The notes: generated by a model not told the origin, from the letters alone. DNA of 64,000 nucleotides from Agriotes lineatus (GCA_940337035.1 CALNHX010005831.1:36213-100212), one strand, 5' to 3'. Shown: positions 32,324-45,194, counted from the first letter of the stretch. A program made the numbers and translations.

Positions 32324-34374
32324 ATATACATAATTTTTGATTGACGAATAGATATACTTAAAATTGCCAACTTCCGGTTTTACCGGAAGTGCTATTATTT
32401 TTGATTTTTTAATTGGATCACCCTGTATATTTTATGTTTCTTGTAATGTACGGTTCAAGTTACATATGATAGTGTTGCCAAATTGTCATTTTTATAAACA
32501 AAGCATTATTTTTTAATGTAATTTTTGCCGTAGAAAGCCGTGATTGAAAATATGTCTTAATTTACTCTAGTAACCTATAATATTAACTACTTCATCAATT
32601 TATTATTCAATAACAAATCCTTCATGCACGAATAAATTTCGCTAAAAGAGATTTTAAAGAAAATCTCATTTTTTAAATGGTACCTACCTACCAAGGGCCA
32701 TCATGCTATTAGATAGAAAATTTAATTACCAATTTAACGATACGCACCATATACCACGTTATCTTTATTTGAAACTGAAAACTATTTAGTTTGAGTTGGA
32801 AATTCCAAAAAACAAAATATACAAGATAATCAAAAATCATTGTTACTGACATTTCCGGTAAAACCGGAAGTTAGACATTCTGATTACGCCCATCTCTCAA
32901 TTCGAAATTATGTTAAATATCTTTGTAACAAGTTTCATCCAAGTCCTTAGTAAGTAAAGCTGATAGAGAGATGGGTCTGGTCTCATTGTCACCGAGAATT
33001 ATGTGTTATTAGGATCTTTATGCTTTAATATTTTAAATGTCACTTCTAAAGGGGTAAAAATGGTGGAAAGGTAAAAAGGGGTTAGAGGTTAAAGTTATTC
33101 ATTTTTTCGCTGTGAGTCCAGGCTAGAATAAAATACCCCCAAGTGGTGGAAACAGACATCTTGTTATTGTTTGTAAATGCAACATTTAATTTGTACATAT
33201 ATATTTTTTATTTTATTCAGATTGTTATGCTAAAACTATAGTTTTATCAATCTATACAAGGGGAACGATAATTACATACACATTTCCAGAGGGTACGTGA
33301 ACCACAAAAGAGTGGAGAACTTTTTTCGGAATAATATTATTTATATTTTACCTACAATATTGCTTTGCAGCGTTTGTTAGTTTAGCGTATGGAATGAGGG
33401 GGATGGGAGAACTCTAGAATTCAATTTAAATTTCGAATATAAAACAAACGTTTGGAGTCCGTACGAAGAACGGGCATCTTGCTAGTAATCTATCATATAC
33501 CTACTAATTTCAAAAAGCTCCACCAATTTAATTATTACATCAACTCGCAAACCTAAATTGGAAGGTTCGGTCATGATCTTGGCTGTTGAGAATTACAATG
33601 GTTCAAAATCACCCTTCAAGACTGGCAGATAAACTATAGTTGGGTATAGCAATAACAAAACGTTAGTACGACATAATCCAAGTGACATTTATTCAAACCG
33701 ATACAAGTGGGTAAATAATTAAATAATCCATAATGGTTTATTTACACTGGCAGCGTTTGTCAATATTTTTGATTAATGTAGACATTGAATTCAGTTATAA
33801 AATGTAAAGGTAGAGGAGTGGAGGTAAACCCAACCTCCTATCCACGACGTAATCACACTGTTTACAGATACCATTTTAAATTTTGATTAATTAAGAAATT
33901 AATACACATTAGAAATACTCATAGATTTGTGGTGTATCGTTACTCATTATCACTCAATATTCTCGGAGTATTGTACTTTTTAAAGGTTGACCTATGCACT
34001 TTGAATTACGATCACGAATAAATATTCTATATTACAATATAACTTTATTCACTTATATGACGTATCCAGCATTGACGAAGTCCCAAGTTCGCTCTGGTTC
34101 TGTAACGACACGATCAAATCAACCCATTTGCAGAAACGGAGTACGACCAAGACAAGGAAATGTAGAAGGCAGAATCGAGCCTCCAAAGACAGCACATCAA
34201 CGGACAGTAAACCGCCCAGTCTTCGTTAATCAGCAGCAAAGGCCCTGTAATAATGTTACGTATAAATAAAGAACCTTGCAGTACAATTATGTACCTACTT
34301 CAGTTAATTATCGGCACATTAACACAAATGCTATTTCGTCACACATCCAACCTCGTACAACTTGATATGATTTA
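32324..34374. other. Unassigned region with dispersed-repeat pieces
   Basis: 32970-33150 (for example GGGGTAAAAATGG, AAAGGGGTTAGAGGTTAAAG) resembles the complement of 55840-55910. 33300-33490 matches the complement of 54035-54200 (CTACAATATTG, AGCGTTTGTTAGTTTAGCGT, CGTACGAAGAACGGGCA). A CCGGTTTTACCGGAAG pair flanks 32374-32870. An open frame at 33994-34269 (91 aa, Arg/Gln-rich) has no motif I recognise. Confidence 0.45.
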
Positions 34375-34735
34375 TTAATCCTCCCGCTTTCCGCCGCCTT
34401 GTCTAAATGTGAATAGTAATAAAACTTAGCCAGCCGCATCTGGAGAATATAAAGCTCTATTTACATTTACAGAGCACGGAAGCATCTTCGTCGGACAATC
34501 ATCCCTGATCGCCGCGAAGCTGCTCTTCTCTTCCAGGATGCCGCCCCGTTGCTCACTAGCTGCGCAGCTCCGTGCAGATGAAACTTTTCAACGCCCGGAA
34601 TTACACACCCTCCAGGAGGCCGAACCGTTGTTCATTCCCGATATCACAATGCCCACGCCTAAGCAGCTCCCCTTGTTTCACCTTTTCTCCTTCTAGGTCC
34701 CCCACCTTGGTTTTCTTATAAATACTTGAAAAACG
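34375..34735 (+). repeat. Dispersed GC-rich repeat family B, copy 1
   Basis: It shares a series of words in order with 59145-60180: CCGCTTTCCGC, AATAAAACTT, AGCACGG, ATCTTCG, CGCCCGG followed by CACACCCTCCAG-type text, CCGAACC and TTCTAGG..CACCTTGG. It is non-coding and GC-rich relative to the flanks. The ends are approximate. Confidence 0.6.
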
Positions 34736-35276
34736 TCACACAATTAACGTGAGCCTTATATGGGCTTATATGTTTAGGTTCAGTTACAATTTTATATCAA
34801 TGGAAATTATGGAAAAAAAATATTAAGAACGCTTAAGAGATGACAAAAACCATAATACAGTAAGTGAATGTGGTATTCTAATTTCGAACAGCCTGGAAGA
34901 AAAGGAGGAATAATTATACAGCACAGGGCGCCATCACATTTTTATATATTGCAGATTGCAGATTATAATAATTATATTAATTACATGCACCGCAAAAAAA
35001 AAAGAGAAATGTAGTAGCAATGTAAGTGCTAAGAAAAACCTGGAGAAACCTTGCGAGACACATTTGGGAATGGAAATACAAGGGAAGGTGCTAAAATAGC
35101 GCCAGTTAGGGCGCTAGACTGTAAAAAAACCAAGAACAACAAGATTGTGGGAATGCGAATTAGGACAATAGTTTGGTATTAAATTGCGTGAATGTATTGA
35201 TAGCCTTCCTAACGCAAGAAAGGAAGACTGGAAAGAAAAATAGGAAGAATATTATGTCTAGCGCTTCTCTTATCTT
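34736..35276. other. Unassigned AT-rich sequence
   Basis: No feature is recognised. Confidence 0.4.
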
Positions 35277-35636
35277 TATATATATAATTCTTTTATACGT
35301 CTGTATGTCACTGAACTCCTCCTAAACGGCTGGATCGATTTTGATGAAATTTTGTGTGTGTGTTTGAGTGGGTCCCTCAATGGTTTATATTCACAATTGG
35401 ACCCGGTAGGTGGAGCTGCAATCGGGTTATAGGATTTTTGTTTATTTTTGACGATTTTTTTTATTTTTTTTTAAGATTTCTCGCATATCAGAACATATAA
35501 CCCCAAGATTTCACCCCCCACCACCCCCCAATATTTTTTAAAATAAACAAAATCGAAAATTCTAATATCGAAAAAACGTTTGCTGAACCCGCTAATAGCA
35601 GGCAGCGGGCAGGACAACGTTTGTCGGGTCCGCTAG
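35277..35636 (+). mobile_element. Non-autonomous Helitron-like element
   Basis: The right end is CCGCTAGT, i.e. CTAG (35633-35636) followed by T, preceded by an imperfect GC hairpin (GCGG...GAC AACGTTT GTC...CCGC, about 35604-35634). This is the typical Helitron 3' terminus. The left side starts TCTCTTATC and soon has CTCCTAAACGGCTGGATCG, a phrase common near Helitron-like 5' ends in insects. The expected A before the TC start is not present, so the left limit is uncertain. No Rep/helicase is encoded. Confidence 0.6.
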
Positions 35637-36254
35637 TTATTTATAGAAAACATCCCGTTAATTGTACTAGAAACTATTTTTTCTAACTTGTTAGGAAAAG
35701 TTTGACTTTTCCATATAAATTTACATCAATTTAGTTAGGAAATGACATACTTTTCCACACTTTTTGAAATGGTTAGGAAATTAATATTTCCTAACTATTT
35801 AAAAATAGTAAAAAATGAAGGTACTCAATGTTTATTGGTGAAAACAAACTGACTTTTTAAAAAATGTTGTGTCTGCCACGTGTGAAAACTCGGTTATACC
35901 ACACTTTGTAGACAAATAACTATTATCAAATCGTTCGTAAGTGCTCTATCAATCATGTTTCAAATAGAAATGGTCTGGTTTTTCCCCTGCGACGCACCAT
36001 TCTTCCGATTACATTAATCTCTACATTTCAAAATGACATATCACAGCGAAGGGAGGGGTCAATTCAACAGGTCTAGGTCTTAGGAAAACTTAATATCAGG
36101 ATTGATATCACAGTGTTCATAACCATGTTATTCGCATAATCGTGAAAGCCGATTGTATGTTATATCCTGGACAATAATAATTAAGCAAGCTACTTTGATT
36201 CGCGCTAGTGAGAAAACTAATAAAATAAAAATATTTCGCATGTAATAAGGCAGC
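35637..36254. other. Unassigned AT-rich sequence
   Basis: GTTAGGAAA-type words recur (35690-35810), but no element is recognised. Confidence 0.35.
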
Positions 36255-36494
36255 CTAAAATTGTACAATCTCATCGCCGATTTCTTTCGGAGATGCTTCA
36301 GGTTTAAATGTTATTGATTGAAGTGATACTACTTTGAATGAGTGGATATAAAAGTCAAGATTTTTCGAGAACAAATCTTGTCCCAAGGGTTTGCTAAGAT
36401 TTTTTCGGTGGGGTTGCCATTTTTGAGTTTTCTCCAAGCAAGAAGACAAAGCTCGCAAATGCTGAACTTCTAATTCAACTAGGTGTTCAAAAAT
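36255..36494 (-). CDS. Candidate terminal exon of a host gene, unidentified protein
   Basis: A minus-strand open stretch of 80 codons runs from a possible splice acceptor (CAG, complement of 36495-36497) to a TAA stop at 36255-36257. The predicted C-terminus includes EHLVELEVQHLRALSSCLEK, SKPLGQDLFSKNLDFYIHSF and VSLQSITFKPEASPKEIGDE. It has balanced composition with Trp, Cys and alternating helix/strand signals, unlike the chance frames nearby. No ATG begins it, so it would be a last exon. I do not recognise the family, and no partner exon was found upstream (36500-39060 minus). Confidence 0.35.
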   Translation of the reverse strand: MFEHLVELEVQHLRALSSCLEKTQKWQPHRKNLSKPLGQDLFSKNLDFYIHSFKVVSLQSITFKPEASPKEIGDEIVQF

Positions 36495-36497
36495 CTG

Positions 36498-38059
36498 AGT
36501 GGTAAGTATTTTAATGAGTTAGTGACAGCGGCTGCTTCCGTAATGACATTTAATCCTTGTGCTTTGCGTTCGAGGCCCTGTTCCATTATCGGATATCGCT
36601 ATACCTTAGGGGAAGGTGTCCAAACTCCAAAACTCGAGGCTCTGTCATACAAGCAGCGAGAGATATTCGGTTAATTCGCATGGATACTAGCGGTGTGTTT
36701 CTGGGATTCGCTGCATTTTTGACACTTCGATGACTATTATATGCATGGGATTCTGCTTTGTTGATGGAAATAGAAATGGAGGCGTTACTAGACACTTAAA
36801 AAGCCACTGTACTTAAAAACCAAAATACTTGGTCTTCATTTATTAAAAACAAATCACGCTTAAAACTGGCAAATAAAAAGTACAAATTGCTTTACTTACA
36901 AAAATCATTAAAAGGTGCCTCACAGTACTGTTTCATCTATAGATTATAATTGTAGTCTTCCTTTCGTATTCGTTGTTAAATTATTCCTTCTATTATAATT
37001 TTTAATGTTTCTTTTATATAAAAGTAGAACATCAGGCAGATTACTTTGTGAATCCAAATTATGAAATCTTTGTTTAATTTTTCAAATTTCAATATTGGTT
37101 CTTGTGTCATCCCAATTGTGATTATACTTGTATAATAGAAGTAACATTAAAATTATAATAGAAAGAATAATTTAAGAGTTCTATAATACATTTCCTCACA
37201 GTCCATTAGATTTCAAAACAGAATATTTTTGTCTAATCTTCGTTTGAAAAAAATAGCACCTAGCAAATTTATGTTTAAGACTGTATACCTGATACGTACT
37301 AATCACCTTATTTAGAACAATCATTAAAAATTCCGTGCGTGTTCCACAAAGTACTAATCGAAGACAAGTACTTTTTAAGTATTTACTCTCATTTAATTTT
37401 GAACTTTTAATATTTAATATATTAAGATTTGCTCAAGACAAATTGCTTGTAAACAGGCACTGAATAGCTTTTCAACAGTGAAATTGCTTTTTCACAGTGT
37501 TGTGCTGTTTCAATTCTGTCAGTTGAAATATGTGCTTTGACAGACTAATTTAATGCGTAGTTTAAGATTTTCTACCTACTATTTACTATTTTGAACTGCA
37601 GACAACCCGTCCTATAGATACGATAAGATTTTACTCAAGTATTTGAATATTTCTGCTGAGTATAAATTAAAATGATAACGATTTTCGTATATGAACTGGA
37701 ATATTTGTATTTGATTTCGTTAAAAAAACAAATAAATACCGGTTAAATTCCTGTTGAAGACCATAGACCGAAAAACGAGATATCGGAATATTTAGAAAAT
37801 CATCAAAGGTCGATCGATGTTACACAGGGCACCAACTGAAGGCTGCTGATTTGTAAATGGTTATAAGATGTAGATAATTTTAAATTTCTTTGTTGTGATT
37901 TAAAACAGTGTTTTGTGTCCGGTCGACAATTTGATTGCTAGTTTACACTCACGTAAATAGAAACAATAAGTGCGTTGTGGATAACATCATTTTAATAAAA
38001 TTAAATATATACAGATTAATGCCCCAATAAGTACAAAAATAAATGCAGTACGCGATTAA
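36498..38059. other. Unassigned AT-rich sequence
   Basis: If the exon above is real, this would be intron or flank. Nothing else is recognised. Confidence 0.35.
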
Positions 38060-38830
38060 TAACTGGTGTGCTAAAAGTGAAATATTGGGTGTCAAGACAG
38101 ATCTCGATAAACGACCACATAAGGGATGCCCCGTTTCTTGTCCCCGATCGTGTTTTTATTTACTTCTGTCCCATTGCGCCAGTAGAAGACTTGGAGTCCC
38201 CTGTCATTGATTGTGCTAACTACCATTGTGTCGCCGAGGGTTTTGTGTCAGCGAAGGGATTTGTGGCCCTCCGACTCGTCTACCCGGGTGTCCTTGCTTC
38301 ATTCTTCTGATTGCGCAACGTAGTCATTGTGGGTCATTCTAGGTAAACATTCGTCTGGCAAGATGGGATCCCTGAAGCGCATGTTCGATGACCCTGCGGT
38401 GTCAGAATGCTGCAAAGCACGTTAATTTGTAGTACTTGGGTTGATGCCGCTCGTACTGATACTGCGTCAGCGCAGGTTGTCAATCACTCGCAATCCTCTT
38501 CACATTGCATTTACAGAGCTTGTCAATTCCTCGCGCCCCTTGACGATTCCTAAGCAAACCTCCTGCTGGCATACGACGATCGGCAAATCCAATTTCCCTC
38601 CAAGATTTATGAGCTGCATTTTTCATCCTTGTTCACGGGGGTTATTTATTGCATGGTGTGTGCCCGTTACAACTTCAAATAATGTCATATATATAAAAGC
38701 GAGTGAAGCTTTGTGCATGCGTACTCCACGATGTATCGTCACCGATCGAGCTTATTTTTGTCTTCGATTGAGTTTACTTTCTTCAGTGCCATTTAACGGC
38801 AATGACACAAACTTTACTGCTTCATGATAC
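38060..38830. other. GC-richer island with open frames, unidentified
   Basis: Composition is raised relative to the flanks. Plus-strand frames at 38068-38310 (80 aa) and 38441-38827 (128 aa) show no known motif. A promoter, UTR or noncoding RNA gene is as likely as coding sequence. Confidence 0.3.
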
Positions 38831-39059
38831 AATATCATCGTATAATTATTTATTCATTTTAACAGTACATGAATTGAGCCAAATAATCAATAAAGGCAGA
38901 CTACAAAAATTGTTTAGGATGGATGATACAAATGGAAGACTGAAAAAGAGCCCGAAAAGTAGCTGCATCAGCCAGCAAGAAGAAAAACATAAGGTCCGTC
39001 TTGTGACACGACTGTTAAGCTAGTTGCTTATAAGTAGATACACCCCTTTAACATCTCAA

Positions 39060-39425
39060 TAGTTATTTATATGTGTTAAGGGCATAATAAATATATTACA
39101 GCACGGGGGAATATTTAAAGAGCGACGCGAAGCGGAGAGCTTTAAATGTTCCGAGAGCTATACTCGTGTCTATGCACTTAGTACATACAACGTTTTATTC
39201 TATTTTAGAACTCAAAATGGACAAAATTCAAGAATTCAGTATTTTGCTTACAGACTACTTTTTGACGAATTTTTGGTTTCTCTGCAGATTGTTGGTGTTG
39301 CTGTAATATATTGTTGGTATTTGTTATACTGCTTATCAACTTTATTGGCCCTTGAGCCATAAAAGCTATATTTCGCCCGCTACCGAGGACCAATAAACAA
39401 GATTGTAGTTCCAAAATAAATAATG
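39060..39425 (+). repeat. Dispersed repeat family A, copy 2
   Basis: Same family and orientation as 7935-8330: AAGGGCATAATAAAT, GCGACGCGAAGCGGAGAG, TTTCGCCCGCTACCGAGGACC, CCAATAAACAAGATT. Divergence is considerable with indels. Confidence 0.65.
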
Positions 39426-40171
39426 GTTATTTACACAAAGTGATGCGTAAATTCTAACAGCAAAACGTCGTACCTACATTTAGTTTCTATTTTTAAACAG
39501 TTTTTAGCTCTTTCTGTTTACTGCCTTCAGTTGCTACAAACTCATCCTGATCAGTTTTACACTTTCTCCTTAATTGCATCTGAAGTTAGGGATTAAAATA
39601 TAGTGTGTCTGTCCAACCATCCCTTCAGAATATAAGTCAGTAATCACCAAGTCGTGGTTAAGACTATATAACCAAAAAGTCGCCTTACTTTAAAAAAAAT
39701 CGACGAGTGTTTCGCGTATGGAGCGTTCCGTGTTGTTCCAAAAATTTTCTCTTATGTTAATTGCCAGGATTAAGATAATGATTATTGTTAAAACAACTGC
39801 ATCGTTGCTTAAGCATTAAGTCAAATAGCTTCCCCACTTGCCCATTTTCCCAAACTATTTTTCTTTAATTTGCTTGAAATGCAATTTTCATCAAATTAAA
39901 ATGTTGAAGCATAAACGGGACTTATATGCGAATTTTTCATAGTCATCCTAACTTGTATGTGTGTGTGCATAATGTTTTGTGTCGCAATGTGCTTGTATCA
40001 GCCCACGGCCACTATTGATGCAAAATTCGCATTTAAAAGTGAGCCGTAATTAAATTTAATAGGACTTTATAAGCCCACCTCTGCGTTAAAAAATTAGATT
40101 TATTGGTGCGTCGGTGTTGCAGGTATCATTGTAATTACAGTTTTTAGTTAGGTCCAGAAGAAATTGGTAGT
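39426..40171. other. Unassigned sequence flanking element 2
   Basis: No gene recognised. 40172 is the point where the inverted copy at the far right (52195) stops matching. Confidence 0.4.
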
Positions 40172-40466
40172 TACCCAAATATTATCTAATTATAGGACCC
40201 CTAAACAGCCAATGATCGAAATTAAAGCACAACAGAACTGAAAGAGGTGTTAAGGAGAGAATTAGGAAGAAACCGTGACAAAATATTGTAGCTTTCTCAG
40301 ACACGTTACGTTTTATAGTTTTTTTTAATAAATAGGTTATAGCAAAGAGCATATAATTATATGCTCTTTAGTTATAGTATAGTTAATTCGCCGTCGTATT
40401 GCTGTTTCTAAAATTTAATTTATTTTGTTATCTTCTCGTTGATTTGTAGACCAAATGTTTGCTTCT

Positions 40467-40815
40467 TCATCTAGAGATTTGAAAGTGTTTTCCAGCATAT
40501 TTTCATGAGACTGATAATTGCTATATCGTCTACGTATACTATTAATTGAATTATTTTGTATTTTATGGTTCCTTCTATTTTAAGTTTTCTTGCTATTAAT
40601 TCGAGTGCGAGATTGAATAGCTGCGGTGATAATGCCCTACCCCTTTTTTATGGAAATTTTCTGCTAAGTTGTTTCTCACTTTCACTTCTGTTTCCGTTGC
40701 TTTTAGAGTTAAGTAGGTATATCATGCGAATTAGATTAGATGGCATTTCGAGTTCTAGTAGTCCTGTTATTAACGTATAACGGTTTACGCTGTCAAACCA
40801 GGAAAATTGCCTACT
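40467..40815 (-). pseudogene. LINE reverse transcriptase fragment (left copy)
   Basis: The minus-strand reading gives FDSVNRYTLITGLLELEMP, then after a one-base change SPQLFNLALELIARKL and the active-site block VYVDDIAII. It is a short internal piece of a non-LTR retrotransposon RT, palm region only, frameshifted. The identical piece is at 51552-51900 on the plus strand because the flank was copied. Confidence 0.7.
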
Positions 40816-41466
40816 TATATGTTTTTGGTTCAAATCAGTCAAATTTAAGCATAGGACACACGGTCATTTTGTTGCATCAACTTTTTTGTCATACGCTAAT
40901 GATGACGTCACCAAACGCGTTTGTTAACATCTCTAAAAATAGGACAGGCTCTAATTTTTGTGCAACTATCTGACGCGATTCTGCGCAGTGTGTCGACATT
41001 TGAAATTGTCTTTATGACTTATCTTTAGAAGTTTTATAAACACTCGTTTGCTCATTTTCAAATAATTTTTAAAGCTACTACCATCTTCAAATTTCCATTC
41101 TTTGTGTAGGTATCATTGATAACATCCCTCGTTTTCGATCACGCCGTTGTAACCTCTTACGGGGCCACACTTTTTTAGATGTTTGCTATTTCTTATTATA
41201 CAACACTAGACCTAAATCTACTAACGAAAGATGACGACTTGTTCTTCCACTTTTTAACGAAAATCCACCTTAGCAATTAACAACTCGCGCCTTGAAAGCA
41301 GACCATAACTTCAGTAATAACAACAATCCAAACAGTTGCATACATCAAGTTTGATGGTGTGACCACCTAGTTTGATAGCGCAATTAAACATTGTTCTATG
41401 ATGTCACGAAACATGTTTGACCAACAAATTTGATGGAATAAAATGACCATACAACCTTTTCTTTAG

Positions 41467-41472
41467 GATTTG
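41467..41472. repeat. Target-site duplication of element 2, left (GATTTG)
   Basis: Directly outside AGTAGAACAGGG at 41473. The same six bases in direct orientation follow the true right end at 52420-52425. Confidence 0.85.
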
Positions 41473-42097
41473 AGTAGAACAGGGACGGTTCGCCCCTCCA
41501 CTTTTTATTCGATTAAGCCACGCCCCCTTAATTCGCGGAATTATTCGCGGATTTCGCGGAATTTTCGCGGATTGACCCAATTAATTTCGCGGTTTGATCT
41601 AATTAATTTCGCGGTTTGATCTAATTAATCACATATGAAGTTTGATATGTAATTTACATATGTGCTACTGATTAAATTACGCGGCGGCCATTTTTAATTT
41701 GCTTCCGGAATTACGCGGCGGCCATCTTGGTTTTCTGGCGCGAATATTTGAATTTAAATTTTTTTTTCAGATTTTTTTTCTAAGTCCCAGTTTTTGAATT
41801 TAAATCTCCCGGGGTATCGGCCATCTTGGTTTTCTGCGCGCGCACTTCTCACGGCTGTCGTTTTTAATTTTGAATTTTCGCGGAAATATTTGATTTTCAA
41901 ACTGGTAGATCTTCCGTCTCCCTCATCGAAGCTACTCTCTCTCTCATACACGGAGGCCATTTTAATTTCGCGCGAATATTTGAATTTAAATTTTTTTTCA
42001 GATTTTTTTAAGTCCCTGTTTTGAATTTAATTTCTCGGGTGTCGTCCATCTTGGTTTTCTCACATTCATTTTAATTTAAAAAAAGCTTCCGGCGATG

Positions 42098-42170
42098 TCC
42101 CATGGCTGGAGTCGAACCAGCGATCACAGCATTACGAGTACGAAGCCTTAACCAACTGGGCTATCGAAGC
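42098..42170 (-). tRNA. tRNA-Thr(CGT)-like sequence, left arm
   Basis: The A box TAGCCCAGTTGG, a CTCGTAA anticodon loop (anticodon CGT) and the T arm GCTGG TTCGACT CCAGC are well formed. The D stem (GCC/GGC) pairs, but the anticodon stem is weak and the acceptor ends barely pair. A run of seven T follows on the transcribed strand (Pol III stop). It could be a decaying tRNA or a tRNA-like transcript. Confidence 0.4.
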
Positions 42171-43219
42171 GATCGAGGTTAAAGGAATTAAACATAGTCA
42201 CTTACGTGTCACGAGCCCAGCTTTAAACAAACTATTTTTCAAAAAAAAGGTTATTTATGAAATTGGAAATGCATTGCCTGTGTTGTTAAATGATTTGTAG
42301 TAATTTTAAAAAACTGATTTTACGGTTGGATGTGTCATAATTAATAATTTTATAATTTGTGCCTGCTATATGGCTGGATTAACGAGATCCCCATTGTCCC
42401 TACCTACTATTGGAAATTTCCGTCTAAGTTCCCTTTTTAAAACAGGTCGGTGACTGTGTTTTGTTTGGTTTTAAAGGTTTGAATATTGTACCACTTAGCT
42501 GTTCTGACATTACACTTCCATATCCATATTATAAATAAATTTTAAATGTTATTTTCGACTGAGTTTTAGCCGCTTATAAATTACAACAGCTAGTTTAAAA
42601 TTAAATGGGCGATCGGTCACAATTATATATATCCGCAATAACATGAACAAGAAGATATACGTATTGCTTGAGTAAGAAAGAGATAAACATATAATCCGTT
42701 CACGACCTTTTTGGGACAGAGTTGGCTATTATTTTTTCTTTTCATGTTGGACTAACTGATTCGGTGATGTAGCGGATGCAACTTTTTTTCTGTCAGTGTC
42801 TGTTCGACATTTTCTTGCCACCACATTGCCAAACTTATTATTTTAATATTCGTAAGAAAATAAATGCTTTATCAAGTGTGTAAAAGTAATTTTAATTTCC
42901 GTCAAAGGAAAAATCAAAATGCCCAATATAATTTTGTTACAACAAAAAATTTCCATTAAACGATGCTAGTTGCAGTTTAAAAAGGACAGACCAGATCTAA
43001 AAGAACACGAGTTGATGTCGAGACTAGAGAGAGATCCGGCAACAATGTACCTATTCAGAAAATATAACCTTAAACTGAAAACAACCTAACCTAACAGAAA
43101 AAGTGTCAGTTTGCATTAGGGAGTTTAGTTGCCGCAGAGGTACTGCCAACAAAATTACTAGATGGTCATAGCCTCACCTGACCCAAAAAGATCGTGAACG
43201 GCTTATATTAGCAAGTATT

Positions 43220-44700
43220 GGAGAAGGCTTGACTAATTTTAATTATGACATTTGTCAACTAAACATAAAATAAATTTGAATAAAAGCACGCAAAATTACG
43301 AAAATACGTAGAAAATTTATAAAAATCGGCATCTTGTCACATTAAATTCTGCAAAAACGACAAAAAACAATATTTTATACAACTTTCATTGAAAAAATAG
43401 TAAAATTTTACGAAAATACGTCTGTGTTGACGACCAATGAAAATAAATTTGAATAAAAATACGCAAAAATTACGAAAAGACGTATGTGTTGATCCCCAAA
43501 GTAACAAAAATTTGAATAAAAACACACAATTTCGTTGAAAATCTTTACAAAGCGACTTTATAGTACCGAAAAATGATGTAAAAAAGTTTTAAGAGTTATT
43601 TCTAAGCATAATTTTGCAAACGTTTAACAAATAAACCGTAATTTTTTAAAGTACATCACACAATTATGAAATCGTAGTTCAATTTATATGAATTTTCGAT
43701 ACTTTGTATGTGAAAAAATAGCTTCAATTACTAATATTTGAATAAAAACAAGCAATTTCCAAAGCATTTCGTTTAAAATTTTAGAAAATCGACAGCATCT
43801 TCCATGAAAATTTATAAAAATCGGCATCTTGTCACATTAAATTTTGCAAAAACGACAAAAAACAATATTTTTATACAACTTTCATTGAAAAATAGTAAAA
43901 TTTTACGAAAATACGTCTGTGTTGACGACAAATGAAAATAAATTTGAATAGAAACACGCAAAAATTACGAAAAGACGTATGTGTTGACCCCCAAAGTAAC
44001 AAAAATTTGAATAAAATCACGCAAAACAATATTTTTATATAACTTTCATTGAAAAATAGTAAAATTTTACGAAAACACGTCTGTGTTGACGACAAATGAA
44101 AATAAATTTGAATAGAAACACGCAAAAATTACGAAAAGACGTATGTGTTGACCCCCAAAGTAACAAAAATTTGAATAAAATCACGCAAAAACAATATTTT
44201 TATATAACTTTCATTGAAAAATAGTAAAATTTTACGAAAACACGTCTGTGTTGACGACCAATGAAAATAAATTTGAATAAAAATACGCAAAAATTACGAA
44301 AAGACGTATGCGTTGATCCCCAAAGTAACAAAAATTTGAATAAAATCACGCAATCATACAGCATCTCACATAAATTTTCACAAAAATCGACATCATGTCA
44401 CATAAATTATACAAAAACTGTCATCATATCACTTGAAATTATACAAAAAACGACATTTTCATTCAACACACGATGAAAATTGAACAAAAATCACGCAATC
44501 ACACATCATATCACATAAATTTACACAAAAATCGACATCATGTCACATAAATTATACAAAAACTGACATCATATCACTTGAAATTATACAAAAAACGATA
44601 TTTTATTCAACACACGATGAAAATTGAACAAAAATCACGCAATTACAAGCCATCCCACATAAATTTTCACAAAATTCGACATCATGTTACATAAACTATG
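43220..44700. repeat. AT-rich tandem repeats, left arm
   Basis: Units of about 165 bp (AACAATATTTTTATA... recurring near 43861, 44026 and 44190, with an older copy at 43369) contain GACGTATGTGTTGACCCCC and ACGTCTGTGTTGACGACAAA. They are followed by ~140-bp units around ATCGACATCATGTCACATAA (44360-44700). Mirrored at about 47670-49150. Confidence 0.8.
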
Positions 44701-45194
44701 CATAATTTTGCAAATGTTTTACACTTTTTATAAAATGCATCGCTCAAAATTAAAAGAAATAGCAATTTCGTTGAAACATTTGCAAATGTTTTACACTTTT
44801 TTTATAAAATGTATCGCACAAAATTAAAAGAAATCACAATTTTCTAAATTATATCAGGCCATTATGAAATCGTAGATTGATTTTTTGAAATTTTACACTT
44901 TGTAACTGTAAAATAACTGCAAATACTAATATTTTAGCTTTAGATTTTGTAATTATTGCAGATTCGAGAAAAAAACAAAAGCAGACTAGAAATAAAAAAC
45001 ACAAACACTTTTGTAATAAACAAATATATTGTTCTTATTTCGTATAATACTTAATAATATAAATATAAATGTACAGCAGAATGTCTTATTTTTCTAAAAA
45101 TTCGCTAGCAATTTACAAAACTGTAGTTTGAGGTGCACGACATTTCAAATTAAAAAGGCTGTAAGTAATAAAATCAGAATTTCATTGTGTAATT

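Larger units (their letters stand above)
40172..41472. repeat. Left host flank of element 2, duplicated inverted at 50895-52195
   Basis: 1,301 bp of DNA outside the left terminus of element 2 reappears as its reverse complement at 50895-52195 (mirror positions sum to 92367) with few mismatches. It includes a LINE RT fragment and ends with the target-site duplication GATTTG. Confidence 0.9.

Noticed and set aside
33994..34269. 91-codon Arg/Gln-rich open frame
   Set aside because: No motif, no acceptor/donor context convincing enough, and it is bounded by AT-rich non-coding DNA.
43220..44700. Regular repeats resembling a CRISPR array
   Set aside because: The units are ~165 bp without unique spacers, AT-rich, in a eukaryotic mobile element; they are plain tandem repeats.
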